A stretch of 31,882 bases of DNA from assembly GCA_964593065.1 (NCBI GenBank), contig CAZQGO010000029.1, positions 1 through 31,882 on the forward strand. Direction: 5' to 3'. Positions 24,059 to 31,882 of the stretch are shown piece by piece. Below the pieces are notes generated by a model. It searched no databases, was not told the origin of the DNA, and saw only the letters and a program-made list of their open reading frames with translations. The position numbers and the translations under genes are program-made. The stretch comes from CAZQGO01 sp964593065 (GTDB lineage: Bacteria; Oederibacteriota; JAAXVQ01). How positions within the stretch are numbered: the first letter of the stretch is position 1; each line of letters begins with the position of its first letter.

Positions 24059-24147
24059 GTGGTCGAAACCCGGAACCGCACCCCGTGGAGGCGGGCAACC
24101 ATTCCCGGCCCGGCGGGATTCACTCCGGGGTTGGCAGGGGGCAACGA

Positions 24148-26310
24148 GTGACAGCGAGCGGAAGCAGGAAATCAGCGGGCAGCCGGCCCGGGCTTCAGAC
24201 CGGCATTAGTCTGGGCGCGGCCTTGCTGGTGCTGGGCTGGTTGCAGGCCAGCGGCTCCCTGGAGCGTCTCGAGTGGCTTGCCAGCGATTACGGCCAGCAG
24301 GTGGCGGCCCGCTTTGAGCAGCCCAGCCCGGATCTGCATTTCATCCTGGTTGACCAACGCAGCCTCGACGCGGCCGAGGAACAGTGGGACCTTTCCTGGC
24401 CCTGGCCCCGCGAAGCCTATGCCGAAGTTCTGCAATTTTTACGCCGCGGGGGCGCCAGCCTGGTATTTTTGGATTTTATTTTTTCCGAACCCTCGGGCTC
24501 CGGACCCGAAGACGACCGCGGCCTGGCGGAGGCCATGCGTCAGATCGGGAAGGTGTACCTTCCGGTCTTCGCCAAATCCAGGGGCGGTGAATCCGGCCTG
24601 GAAGAATTCAACCGACTTCGGCCCGGACTCTGGCTCCATGTGCCGTCCGGCACCCTCCCGCCTCCGTCCGGGAGCGGCTTGGAGGTGCCGCTGCCGGTTT
24701 TTCTAACGGCCGCCGCCGGGTTCGGAGACGCGCGCTGGCAGCCCGACCGGGACGGCGTGATGCGCCGGGTTCCGCCCCTGACCCGGGTGGGAAACCGCTT
24801 GCTGCCCAATTTCGGCCTGGCGCCTCTGTTTACTCCGGCCGGCGTAGAAATCAGCCTGGGCCCGCATTCCTTCGGAGTGGGGAAGCACCTCTGGCCGCTG
24901 GATGACGCCGGCAACCTGGTTCTGCGCTTCCCCGGGCCATACCAAAAATACCCCCAAACCAGCATCCTGGACGTCATCCTCGCCAACCGCGCCATCAGCG
25001 AAGGGGAAACGCCGGCACTGCTTCCCGAAACATTCAAAAACAAGGTTGTGTTTATCGGCTCCACGGCCACGGGCCTCATGGATCTCCGCAAGACGCCGCT
25101 GGAAAACAACACTCCCGGCTTTTATTTCTCCGCGGCGACATGGGCGGCCGCCTTGGGCCGGGGTTTCTACGACGAGCGCTGGCGCGGAATCCTGGCCTGG
25201 CCCCTGCTGGCGCTCCTGGCGCTCCTGGGCGCAGTCTGGGGCGCACAGAGCTTCGGCCGCGGCCTGCTCCTGACCCTGCTGACGGCCGTGCTCTGGGCGG
25301 CCGCCGCCTGCTGGCTGTTTTTCGCCCGCGGCATCATCCTGAACTGGCTCGCCCCGCTGGGCGGATTGCTGCTGGCCTACGGGATAGGACTGGGGCTTTC
25401 CTACCGGCGGGTGCAGCGGCAGAAACAATTCATTCAAAATGCCTTTACGCAGGTGCTGTCGCCTACGGTCCTGGGCCGGTTGCTGCGCGAGCCCTGGCGT
25501 CTGGGAGCGGGCGGGGAGGTCGCGGAAGTCACGGTCTATTTTTCGGACCTGGAGGGCTTCACCAGCTTGTCGGAACGCCTGGAGGCCCAGGCCCTGGTGA
25601 AGCTTCTGAACGAATATTTTGGGGAAATGATCGAAACCATCGTCGGGGAATACGAGGGCTACGTGGATAAATTCATCGGCGATGCGGTCATGGCCTTCTG
25701 GGGCGCGCCGCTGCCGGTGTCGGACCCTGCGCTCCGCGCCTGCCGTGCGGCCCTGCGCAACCAGGAAAAACTGCGGGCCCTGCAGGACCGGCTGCAGGCC
25801 TTGGGGGCCGGGGGACCGGTCAACATGCGTATCGGCATCCACGCCGGGCCGGCCGTGGTGGGCATGATGGGCTCGCCGAAAAAACTCAATTACACGATCA
25901 TCGGCGACACCGTGAATCTGGCGTCGCGCCTGGAGGCGGTCAACAAGCAATTCGGCACGCGCATCCTGGTCAGCGGGGAAACGCTGGAACGGGTGGGGGA
26001 TCAGGTGGTGAGCCGCGAAATCGACCGCATCCGGGTCAAAGGCAAAACTCAACCGACCCGCATTTTCGAGTTGATCGCCCTGCCCGGTCTGGTCACGGAG
26101 GAAATGCAGGCCTGCCTGGCTGCCTACCGGCGGGGAACCGATTGTTTTTGGCGCCAGGATTTTCGCACGGCCCTGATGCATCTGGATGAAGCCGCGCTGG
26201 CCTTGCCCGCGGATCGCCCGACCGAGATCCTCAGGGAGCGTTGCCGTCTGTACCTGCGCCAGCCTCCGCCCCCGGACTGGGACGGCGTGACCACCCTTCA
26301 GCACAAGTAA
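24148..26310 (+). CDS. CHASE2-domain adenylate/guanylate cyclase (class III)
   Basis: A 720-residue membrane sensor. After one N-terminal helix comes an extracytoplasmic CHASE2 domain (about 45-330), with DRRSLDAAEEQWDLSWPWPR-like start and FKNKVVFIGSTATG near its end. Three hydrophobic helices follow (about 350-415), then a class III cyclase domain with metal Asp467 in YFSDLEGFTS and Asp512 in KFIGDAVMAFWG, and NYTIIGDTVNLASR later. It probably turns an envelope signal into cAMP or cGMP. GTG 24148 is chosen from the weak AGGGGG before it and the basic, soluble nature of the upstream extension. It is followed by an exported SH3-like protein and an M48 protease. Confidence 0.92.
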   Translation: MTASGSRKSAGSRPGLQTGISLGAALLVLGWLQASGSLERLEWLASDYGQQVAARFEQPSPDLHFILVDQRSLDAAEEQWDLSWPWPREAYAEVLQFLRRGGASLVFLDFIFSEPSGSGPEDDRGLAEAMRQIGKVYLPVFAKSRGGESGLEEFNRLRPGLWLHVPSGTLPPPSGSGLEVPLPVFLTAAAGFGDARWQPDRDGVMRRVPPLTRVGNRLLPNFGLAPLFTPAGVEISLGPHSFGVGKHLWPLDDAGNLVLRFPGPYQKYPQTSILDVILANRAISEGETPALLPETFKNKVVFIGSTATGLMDLRKTPLENNTPGFYFSAATWAAALGRGFYDERWRGILAWPLLALLALLGAVWGAQSFGRGLLLTLLTAVLWAAAACWLFFARGIILNWLAPLGGLLLAYGIGLGLSYRRVQRQKQFIQNAFTQVLSPTVLGRLLREPWRLGAGGEVAEVTVYFSDLEGFTSLSERLEAQALVKLLNEYFGEMIETIVGEYEGYVDKFIGDAVMAFWGAPLPVSDPALRACRAALRNQEKLRALQDRLQALGAGGPVNMRIGIHAGPAVVGMMGSPKKLNYTIIGDTVNLASRLEAVNKQFGTRILVSGETLERVGDQVVSREIDRIRVKGKTQPTRIFELIALPGLVTEEMQACLAAYRRGTDCFWRQDFRTALMHLDEAALALPADRPTEILRERCRLYLRQPPPPDWDGVTTLQHK

Positions 26311-26363
26311 CAGCCGGTGCGGCCTGCTCGGGGGCCGCCGGCATCGCGCAAGGAGGAAGAAAA

Positions 26364-26846
26364 ATGAAATTGAGGCTGGGAATTCTCCTGCTCCTGTTCG
26401 GACTGCCGGCCCTGGCCGCAGCCGAAATCCAATATGTCCAGGTGGAAAAAACACGCCTTCTCACCAAGCCCTCGGCTTTCAGTTCCGCCGCCGCCAAGCT
26501 TGCCTATCGCACCCGGGTGGAGGTGCTCGGCCGCCGGGGAGCTTACGTCCGGGTCAAAAGCGCGGCCGGCACGGGCTATGTATCGGCCAGCGCCCTTTCG
26601 GTCAAGCAGCCGCGGTTTTCCTCCCGGCTGTCCAAGGAATACGTGTCCTCGGACGAGGTGGCGCTGGCGACCAAGGGCTTCAACGCCCAAATCGAATCGG
26701 AGTATCGCCGGAAGAACCCCGCGCTCCCTTACGCCATCCTGGACCGCCTGGAGGCCAAGACCACGTATTCCGATCCGTTGCAGCATTTCCGGGCTTTCCG
26801 GCAAACGGGAAAACTCGGCGAATTCCGGACCGGAGGTGAGCGCTGA
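26364..26846 (+). CDS. Exported SH3-like domain protein
   Basis: A 160-residue protein with a signal peptide (about 1-20, ending ALAAA). Residues 22-80 form a bacterial SH3-like domain (YVQVEKTRLLTKPS ... RVEVLGRRGAYVRVKS ... GYVSASAL), a module that often binds cell wall or mediates protein contact in the periplasm. The remaining 80 residues are polar and end in a flexible tail. AAGGAGG precedes ATG 26364. Its stop overlaps the start of the M48 protease gene (TGATG), so the two are translationally coupled and likely work together in the envelope. Confidence 0.85.
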   Translation: MKLRLGILLLLFGLPALAAAEIQYVQVEKTRLLTKPSAFSSAAAKLAYRTRVEVLGRRGAYVRVKSAAGTGYVSASALSVKQPRFSSRLSKEYVSSDEVALATKGFNAQIESEYRRKNPALPYAILDRLEAKTTYSDPLQHFRAFRQTGKLGEFRTGGER

Positions 26847-27730
26847 TGTCGCGGACATCTCTGGGTGCGTTCGCACTGGCCGCGCTCCTGGTCCTGCCGG
26901 GATGCGCCACGTTGGGCACGGCGATTAAAATGGGCGGAGCCGTCAGCGGATATTCCGAGCTGGTGGACATGGGCACAAGCATGGAAAAGGCCTCCCGCGA
27001 ATTTACCGAGGAGGAAAAATATTACATCGGCCGGACCGTGGCCGCCACCCTCCTGTCCGAGGATCCCTGGCGCGACCAGCCGGCCCTGACGGAATACGTC
27101 AACGCGGTCGGCCAAACCCTCGTATTGGCCTCCCCGAGACCGGAGGTCTTCCACGGCTACCATTTCGCGGTCTTGAACGTCCCCGGTAAAATCAACGCGT
27201 ATGCCTGTCCGGGCGGGTTCCTGTTCATCACCTCGGGACTGCTGCGGCTGTGCCGGAACGAAGACGAGCTCGCCGCCGTGCTGGCCCACGAGCTGGCTCA
27301 CATCGCCGCGGGCCATCCCATGCAGGCCATTCAGGCCAGCCATGAACGGGAGGCCGTGGCCTCGCTGGTCAAGTTCGGCGTGCGCAAGGCCGCGGAATCC
27401 AAGTCTGAAATCGGCCGGTTGTCGGGCCTGTTCGACAACGTGGTCAAGGACGTGGTGCGGGCCGTGGCGCATGGCTATTCGCGCGACAAGGAAAAGGAAG
27501 CCGACCAGATGGCCGTGGACATCCTCTCCCAGGCGGGGTATCCGCCGCAGGCGCTGGCTTCCGTCCTCGCCAGAATGGACAACAAGTCCTGCTATCACGG
27601 CGATCCCAAGGTCCGCGCCGCCCAGGTGGAGGTGGCGATCCAGGCCCAAGGGCTGGGCGAGCCGGTGGTTTCGGCCCGCAACCAGCGCTTTTCCAAGGCC
27701 ACGGCAGGACTCGAGTCTTCCCGCCGCTAA
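26846..27730 (+). CDS. M48-family metalloprotease lipoprotein
   Basis: A 294-residue zinc protease. The signal peptide ends in the lipobox VLPGC (Cys20), so it is membrane-anchored outside the cytoplasm. The zinc site is HELAH at 148-152 with the third ligand Glu218 in the KEKEAD segment; NAYACPGG and ITSGLL are typical M48C (BepA/LoiP-like) motifs. Such enzymes degrade or help fold outer-membrane proteins. It lacks the C-terminal TPR repeats of BepA, so it is nearer the short LoiP/YcaL type. Its start overlaps the stop of the SH3-like gene, the last partner of the cyclase operon. Confidence 0.92.
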   Translation: MSRTSLGAFALAALLVLPGCATLGTAIKMGGAVSGYSELVDMGTSMEKASREFTEEEKYYIGRTVAATLLSEDPWRDQPALTEYVNAVGQTLVLASPRPEVFHGYHFAVLNVPGKINAYACPGGFLFITSGLLRLCRNEDELAAVLAHELAHIAAGHPMQAIQASHEREAVASLVKFGVRKAAESKSEIGRLSGLFDNVVKDVVRAVAHGYSRDKEKEADQMAVDILSQAGYPPQALASVLARMDNKSCYHGDPKVRAAQVEVAIQAQGLGEPVVSARNQRFSKATAGLESSRR

Positions 27731-27763
27731 TCCAGGCTCAATATTCCGTGTTACACCAGGTAT

Positions 27764-27793
27764 CCCCCGTAAGCGGCATGCTTACCAGGGGGG
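27764..27793. repeat. Inverted repeat after the protease gene
   Basis: GTAAGC/GCTTAC (27769-27774 with 27780-27785) continues into CCCCC/GGGGG flanks with a 2-nt bulge, a stem of about 11 bp. A second perfect 6-bp hairpin (CGCTTG/CAAGCG) lies at 27816-27831. Neither has a T run, so they are not standard terminators; they may protect the mRNA end. Confidence 0.4.
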
Positions 27794-27935
27794 AAGATGG
27801 CGCCGGCCATTTCTTCGCTTGTGGGCAAGCGGCACGCTCCATATCTCATTTCCCGGTTTTTTCCGCCTGAACGGGGTCTAAGTTTGATAAGTTTAGATTG
27901 ACGTAAGGTTTTTATCCTGGAAAGGAGCATCCATC

Positions 27936-28991
27936 ATGTCCAAAATTCTGGTTGCTGGCATATTGCTGTTCAGCGGTTTGCTGGTTGCGGCAACGGCCCG
28001 GTCGGAAGACCCGCGGGAACTGGCGACCTTTGCGGGTGGCTGTTTCTGGTGCATGGAACCTCCGTTCGAGGCCCTGGCGGGAGTAAGCCAGGTCACTTCC
28101 GGCTACACCGGAGGAACCAAGGTCGATCCCACGTACCGGGAGGTCGAGTCGGGCAAGACCGGGCATGTCGAGGCCATACAGGTGACCTTCGATCCCGACA
28201 TCATTTCCTACCGCGATCTGTTGGACGTGTTCTGGCGGCAGATTAATCCCACGGACGCCGGCGGCCAGTTCGTGGACCGGGGGAATCAATATCGCTCGGC
28301 GATCTTCTATCACAACGAAACGCAGAAACTGGAGGCCGAAAAGAGCCGAGCCGAGCTGGCGGCCAGCAAAAGGTTCGACCAGCCCCTGGTCACGGAGATC
28401 CTGCCGGCGGGGGTCTTCTACCCGGCGGAGGAATATCACCAGGATTATTACCGCAAACATCCCCTCAAATACAAATTCTACCGCTACCGGTCCGGCCGGG
28501 ACCAATTTTTGGAAAAACACTGGGGGAAAACCGAGATGACATCAAAAGCCAAGCAGTTGGAACAAGCCGAACTGAAAAAGCGATTGACACCCCTGCAGTT
28601 CCGCGTCACGCAGGAGAGCGCCACCGAACCCGCCTTCCACAACACCTACTGGGACAACAAGCGCGAGGGAATTTACGTGGACCTCATCTCCGGCGAACCT
28701 CTGTTCAGTTCCCTGGACAAGTACGTTTCCGGAACCGGCTGGCCGAGTTTTACCCGGCCGTTGGAACCGGACAATATCGTGGAAAGGGAGGACCGCAGTC
28801 TTTTTGCGGTTCGCACCGAAATCCGGAGCCGGCACGGCGACGCGCATCTGGGACATGTTTTCGAGGACGGCCCGAAGCCCACCGGACTGCGCTACTGCAT
28901 GAATTCCGCAGCCCTGCGGTTTATTCCCAAGGAGGATCTGGAAAAGGAAGGCTACGGCCAGTACCTCGGGCTGTTCGAGAAAAAACCCTGA
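27936..28991 (+). CDS. msrAB: Exported methionine sulfoxide reductase MsrAB fusion
   Basis: A 351-residue fusion that repairs both stereoisomers of oxidised methionine. A signal peptide (about 1-22) sends it out of the cytoplasm. MsrA (about 28-190) has the catalytic Cys36 in GGCFWCMEPPFE; MsrB (about 215-340) has Cys321 in RYCMNSAALRF, plus GEPLFSSLDKY and GHVFEDGP. The MsrB part lacks the usual zinc CxxC pairs, as in PilB-type fusions. No thioredoxin-like reductant domain is fused, so electrons must come from elsewhere. AAAGGAG precedes ATG 27936. The M28 peptidase gene follows after 41 nt. Confidence 0.95.
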   Translation: MSKILVAGILLFSGLLVAATARSEDPRELATFAGGCFWCMEPPFEALAGVSQVTSGYTGGTKVDPTYREVESGKTGHVEAIQVTFDPDIISYRDLLDVFWRQINPTDAGGQFVDRGNQYRSAIFYHNETQKLEAEKSRAELAASKRFDQPLVTEILPAGVFYPAEEYHQDYYRKHPLKYKFYRYRSGRDQFLEKHWGKTEMTSKAKQLEQAELKKRLTPLQFRVTQESATEPAFHNTYWDNKREGIYVDLISGEPLFSSLDKYVSGTGWPSFTRPLEPDNIVEREDRSLFAVRTEIRSRHGDAHLGHVFEDGPKPTGLRYCMNSAALRFIPKEDLEKEGYGQYLGLFEKKP

Positions 28992-29032
28992 CGGGTTGCG
29001 CCCGGAATGCGGAATCCGACGGTTTGCATTTC

Positions 29033-29932
29033 ATGAGCAAGCAGGCGCCCCGCCCCCTGAAGCGCGCGGCCATTCCGGCCGACCGCAAGCGTCTGGAGGA
29101 ACACGTGCGCTTCCTGTCGGGCCTGCACCCGCCCCGGAATCATCTCAACCTCTCCTCCTTGAACGCGGCCGCCGGCTACATCCTGGAGGAATTTCGCCGC
29201 TGCGGCGCAGCCTGCTGCCGGCAGGAATTCAGCGTGGGGGGCAGGGAATACCACAACGTCGTCGCCACCTTTGCCCCGCATCTTACCCGGCGGTTGGTCT
29301 TGGGCGCCCACTATGATGTCTGCGGCGATACGCCCGGCGCGGATGACAATGCCAGCGCCGTGGCGGGGCTGCTCGAGATCGGCAGGCTGGTGAGCGAATT
29401 GAAACCGGACTTGGCCTGCCGTCTGGATTGCGTGGCCTACCCGCTGGAGGAGCCGCCGCATTTCGGCACTCAGCACATGGGGAGCGCCGTGCATGCGCGT
29501 TCGCTGGCCAAGGAGAAAATACGCCTGGAGGGCATGATTTGCCTGGAAAGTATCGGCTTTTTCACGGATCGGCCCCGCAGCCAGCGGTACCCGCTCGGTT
29601 TCCTGAATTTGAAATACCCCTCCCGGGGAAATTTCATCGCTCTGGTCGGTAAAATGGGGCAAAAGCGGCTGTTGGCAAAGATCCAGCGGGCCTTTTCCGA
29701 AATCAGCCAGCTGGGCGTCGAAGCCATCGTCGCCCCGGCGTTTTTGCCCGGCATCGACCTCTCGGACCACCGGAGTTATTGGGCCTGTGGTTACCCGGCT
29801 GTCATGGTCACGGACACGGCGCTGTACCGCAACCCCCAATATCACCAACCCGGCGATACGGCGGATACGCTGGATTTCGAGAAAATGGCCGAGGTCGTCA
29901 GGGGCGTGTATTGGGCCCTGGCTTCCTGGTAA
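29033..29932 (+). CDS. M28-family zinc peptidase
   Basis: A 299-residue co-catalytic zinc exopeptidase domain. Metal-binding and catalytic residues are visible: His93 and Asp95 in GAHYDV, Asp104 in ADDNASA, Glu139-Glu140 in YPLEEPP and the late His in PQYHQPGDT; FLPGIDLSDHRSYW also fits. There is no signal peptide, so it is probably cytoplasmic, unlike many secreted M28 aminopeptidases. ATG 29033 has a weak SD; TTG 29024 is a less likely alternative. It probably shares a transcript with msrAB. Substrate is unknown; relatives also include glutaminyl cyclases. Confidence 0.88.
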   Translation: MSKQAPRPLKRAAIPADRKRLEEHVRFLSGLHPPRNHLNLSSLNAAAGYILEEFRRCGAACCRQEFSVGGREYHNVVATFAPHLTRRLVLGAHYDVCGDTPGADDNASAVAGLLEIGRLVSELKPDLACRLDCVAYPLEEPPHFGTQHMGSAVHARSLAKEKIRLEGMICLESIGFFTDRPRSQRYPLGFLNLKYPSRGNFIALVGKMGQKRLLAKIQRAFSEISQLGVEAIVAPAFLPGIDLSDHRSYWACGYPAVMVTDTALYRNPQYHQPGDTADTLDFEKMAEVVRGVYWALASW

Positions 29933-29980
29933 AGGGAGTCCGCGGCGAAAGCCGGCCGGGCCTGGCGGGAAAAAGAACAC

Positions 29981-30009
29981 TTGCCATGAATGTGAAAAAA
30001 TGTCAAAAT
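29981..30009 (+). promoter_or_regulatory. Possible promoter of the small membrane protein gene
   Basis: TTGCCA (29981-29986), a 17-nt spacer and CAAAAT (30004-30009). Transcription from here would exclude the in-frame ATG at 29986 and fit ATG 30064. Confidence 0.4.
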
Positions 30010-30063
30010 GTGCTACGCGTACGGGAAGATGTTACCGACCGATTTTCGAAGGAGGCAAGAATC

Positions 30064-30351
30064 ATGTGTTACACGGTACCCACCTTGGGAGCCATGGTCA
30101 CTTCCGCCGCCTGGCTCAGGACCCGGAACCCCAAACTGGGAAGGTTGAATCTGCTTTTTTGGGGCGGCGCGGTCTTTGGGATCATCGATCACCTGTGGAA
30201 CGGGGAACTGCTCGCCTTTTCCGGGAATCTGGCCAGCGACCTCATGCTGGGCGTGGCCATCACCGGCGTCATTCTGGCGGTATGGGCGGGAAGTATCCTG
30301 CTCGAAAAATACCAACCCGCCGGCTCCGCTTCGGACCGGCTCACCCGCTAG
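30064..30351 (+). CDS. Small integral membrane protein, unknown function
   Basis: A 95-residue protein with about three hydrophobic segments (residues 5-18, 27-45 and 58-78), a conserved-looking start MCYTVPTLGAMVTS and an IDHLWNGE motif with His, Asp and Glu between helices, which might bind a metal. AAGGAGG before ATG 30064 is strong, so the frame's upstream part is excluded. I recall similar small proteins in anaerobic bacteria and archaea, but no function can be named. Confidence 0.7.
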   Translation: MCYTVPTLGAMVTSAAWLRTRNPKLGRLNLLFWGGAVFGIIDHLWNGELLAFSGNLASDLMLGVAITGVILAVWAGSILLEKYQPAGSASDRLTR

Positions 30352-30463
30352 TTCCCGCCGCGTTTCCAAGGTCGTCGGGGCCGGAGGCCATCCTGCCCGG
30401 CCCCGCTTTTCCGTGCCGTCCGTACGGGTTTGAATACGCCTGGTTATTTCCAAGCCGGTAAAC

Positions 30464-30469
30464 TATAAT
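30464..30469 (+). promoter_or_regulatory. -10 box before the secreted sorting-type protein
   Basis: A perfect TATAAT about 45 nt before ATG 30514. The best -35 at 17 nt (TGGTTA, 30441-30446) is poor, so an activator or another sigma contact may be needed. Confidence 0.45.
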
Positions 30470-30513
30470 AGCATCAACCCCCGGGACCCATTTCTGGCGA
30501 GGCGGTGTCCTGC

Positions 30514-31882
30514 ATGCAGCAGCGTCCAAACCTCCCCTCCGCTGCCGGCTTTCTCGGCATTTTCGGTATTGTACTTTTTTTCCTGCCGACCCTTGCGGCG
30601 GCCGCCTATCACGTCAAATTCATCGTGGGAACCGAAAGCGCAGGACAGCCCACCGATCCCGACGATCTGGCCGTGTACAACCGTCTGCAGGTCAGGGGGT
30701 TTCCGGTAACGGTTTCCGACGATGACACCGACAACCCCGGGGATGCCTCGAATTATCAATTGATCGTCATCTCCGCGACCTCCTTCTCCAATTTGGTCGG
30801 CACGCACTATCGCGATGTGACCGTGCCGGTGCTGAATTGGGACGTCATTTTGAATGACGATCTGGCTTTGACGGGAATCGACAACAACACGCAGGAAGCC
30901 ACGGTGACCACGGGCATGATCGTGACCGGGGGGCACTATATCACCAGCGGCATGGGCACGGGCAGCACGGTGCAGTTGTACAATCCCGGAGGCTCGACCT
31001 GCTGGTCGGCCTACCTGCCCGGGAGCGGACAGGGTTTGAGTGAACTGGACCCGGATTTGACCACCCTGGTCATCAGCCAGACCGCCCCGAACAAGGCCCT
31101 GCTGACCGTCGGGGAAACCGGCACGCAGGTTTATAATGGCGTGGTGCTCCAGGCCCGCCGTGCCTGTATTTACCTGGACGATGATTTCGTGTATTCGTCC
31201 TGGAGCGTATTAACTGCGACCGGCGTCACGCTTTTCGACCGCACGGTGGACTGGCTGCTGGGGTTCGATCTGCTGGCCCCCACCCCCACCTCCACGCCGG
31301 TCACGGTTTCACCGAGTCCGACCTTCACGCCCGGCGCTTGGATGACGCCCACGAACACGCCGGTCACGGTTTCACCCAGTCCGACCTTCACGCCGGGCGT
31401 CTGGACCACGCCCACCACCACGGCCGTCACCTCCTCGCCCAGCCCGACCTTCACGCCCGTCACCTCCGTTTCGGTCAGCCCGACCTTCACGAATACCGCG
31501 CTGGCAATGCCGTCCGCCACCCCGACATTTCATCCCAGCACCAACGCCAGCCCTATGCCGGCCTCGACCCGCACCCCCACGCCGTTGGCAGGATCCGCCA
31601 CCGTAACGCCGGTTACGGCCGCAACCTCCGCCCAAGTGGTGCCCAATCCCGCCTGGGTGGGCTCGCGGGTCTTTTTCCAGGTCGATATTTCCGAACCCGC
31701 GAACATCGAGATCACCTTGTACAATTCCGCGGGCGAGCGGGTCGCGCAATCCTCCGCTGCCTGCCCGGCAGGCATCACCCGCCTGCCGTTGGAAACCTCC
31801 CAGCTGGCCACGGGAATTTATTTCTATCATGTCCGCCAAAACGGCCAGATCACGTCGCGCAACAAGCTCGTGCTGATGCGCT
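30514..31882 (+). CDS. Secreted Thr/Pro-linker protein with C-terminal sorting-like domain (partial)
   Basis: A protein open to the window edge, 456 codons visible, with no stop. A signal peptide (about 1-29) ends AAAAY. Residues 32-250 match a known exported module: FIVGTESAG start, then VYNRLQVRGFPVTVSDD and YRDVTVPVLNWD, resembling modules found before surface domains in other bacteria. Then comes a Thr/Pro/Ser linker (about 253-375) built from VTVSPSPTFTPG units. The last about 75 residues (from QVVPNPAW) are a FlgD-like/sorting-type beta domain ending KLVLMR, where such proteins normally stop, so the missing part is probably only a few bases. It is likely cell-surface or secreted. Confidence 0.8.
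   Translation, partial: MQQRPNLPSAAGFLGIFGIVLFFLPTLAAAAYHVKFIVGTESAGQPTDPDDLAVYNRLQVRGFPVTVSDDDTDNPGDASNYQLIVISATSFSNLVGTHYRDVTVPVLNWDVILNDDLALTGIDNNTQEATVTTGMIVTGGHYITSGMGTGSTVQLYNPGGSTCWSAYLPGSGQGLSELDPDLTTLVISQTAPNKALLTVGETGTQVYNGVVLQARRACIYLDDDFVYSSWSVLTATGVTLFDRTVDWLLGFDLLAPTPTSTPVTVSPSPTFTPGAWMTPTNTPVTVSPSPTFTPGVWTTPTTTAVTSSPSPTFTPVTSVSVSPTFTNTALAMPSATPTFHPSTNASPMPASTRTPTPLAGSATVTPVTAATSAQVVPNPAWVGSRVFFQVDISEPANIEITLYNSAGERVAQSSAACPAGITRLPLETSQLATGIYFYHVRQNGQITSRNKLVLMR
31294..31491 (+). repeat. 63-nt tandem repeat in the Thr/Pro linker
   Basis: Three units of 63 nt (21 codons) begin at 31294, 31357 and 31420; the core CCGACCTTCACG recurs at 31318, 31381 and 31444, then again at 31480 after a shortened unit. 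The repeat encodes VTVSPSPTFTPG-type segments, and copy number may vary between strains. Confidence 0.75.

Noticed and set aside
24703..26454. 583-residue minus-strand open frame
   Set aside because: Antisense shadow of the CHASE2 cyclase gene; composition is Gln/Gly/Arg-rich with no domain.
31170..31839. Minus-strand frames at the right end
   Set aside because: Antisense of the repeated Thr/Pro linker; their repeats simply mirror the plus-strand repeats.

Overview
The window is a GC-rich (roughly 60%) bacterial chromosome segment with about 33 supportable genes, short intergenic gaps, strong AGGAGG-type ribosome sites and several good sigma70-type promoters. Signal peptides, lipoboxes, an outer-membrane barrel candidate and a Thr/Pro-linker protein with a C-terminal sorting-like domain point to a diderm (Gram-negative-type) bacterium. 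The rubrerythrin, nitroreductase, C_GCAxxG_C_C and DUF169 families are common in anaerobes and microaerophiles, while the Thr/Pro linkers with sorting-type C-termini recall poorly cultured candidate phyla (for example FCPU426/Goldbacteria-like lineages). That placement is an impression only. I saw no tRNA, rRNA, CRISPR array, insertion sequence or phage module.

Layout. 1-2430: a terminator, a small Thr/Pro-rich lipoprotein (minus), a three-gene cassette of unrecognised membrane, exported and lipoprotein products (plus), and a small Cys-rich protein (minus). 2760-5340: nitroreductase, HAD hydrolase, C_GCAxxG_C_C protein and a second nitroreductase, all plus. 5444-12057: the most interesting region, a type III polyketide synthase locus with an FAD aromatic hydroxylase, a UbiE/MenG-like C-methyltransferase on the opposite strand, then PKS III, methyltransferase and KAS II joined by ATGA overlaps, a discrete ACP, and a convergent DMT-family exporter. 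12086-12602: two small minus-strand genes around a strong intrinsic terminator. 12681-13349: an exported rubrerythrin.

13612-18452: a methyltransferase, a beta-barrel candidate, a small coiled-coil protein, a DHA2-type MFS pump and an HMGL-like aldolase. 18775-20904: a PAS-GGDEF-HD-GYP c-di-GMP enzyme with its own promoter. 21221-23799: a YvlD-type membrane protein, a DUF169 protein and an exported DUF4832-type protein. 24148-27730: a likely operon of CHASE2 cyclase, SH3-like exported protein and M48 lipoprotein protease. 27936-30351: exported MsrAB fusion, M28 peptidase and a small membrane protein. 30514-end: a secreted Thr/Pro-linker protein cut by the window edge at about its last codon.

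How the genes may work together. The 5444-12057 genes could make a methylated, hydroxylated phenolic lipid or lipoquinone: ACP/KAS chemistry supplies a long acyl starter, PKS III builds the ring, the hydroxylase and methyltransferases decorate it, and the DMT protein may export it. The exported rubrerythrin and exported MsrAB suggest oxidative-damage defence outside the cytoplasm. The c-di-GMP enzyme and the class III cyclase are two separate nucleotide-signalling outputs. These pathway statements are inferences from family and neighbourhood.
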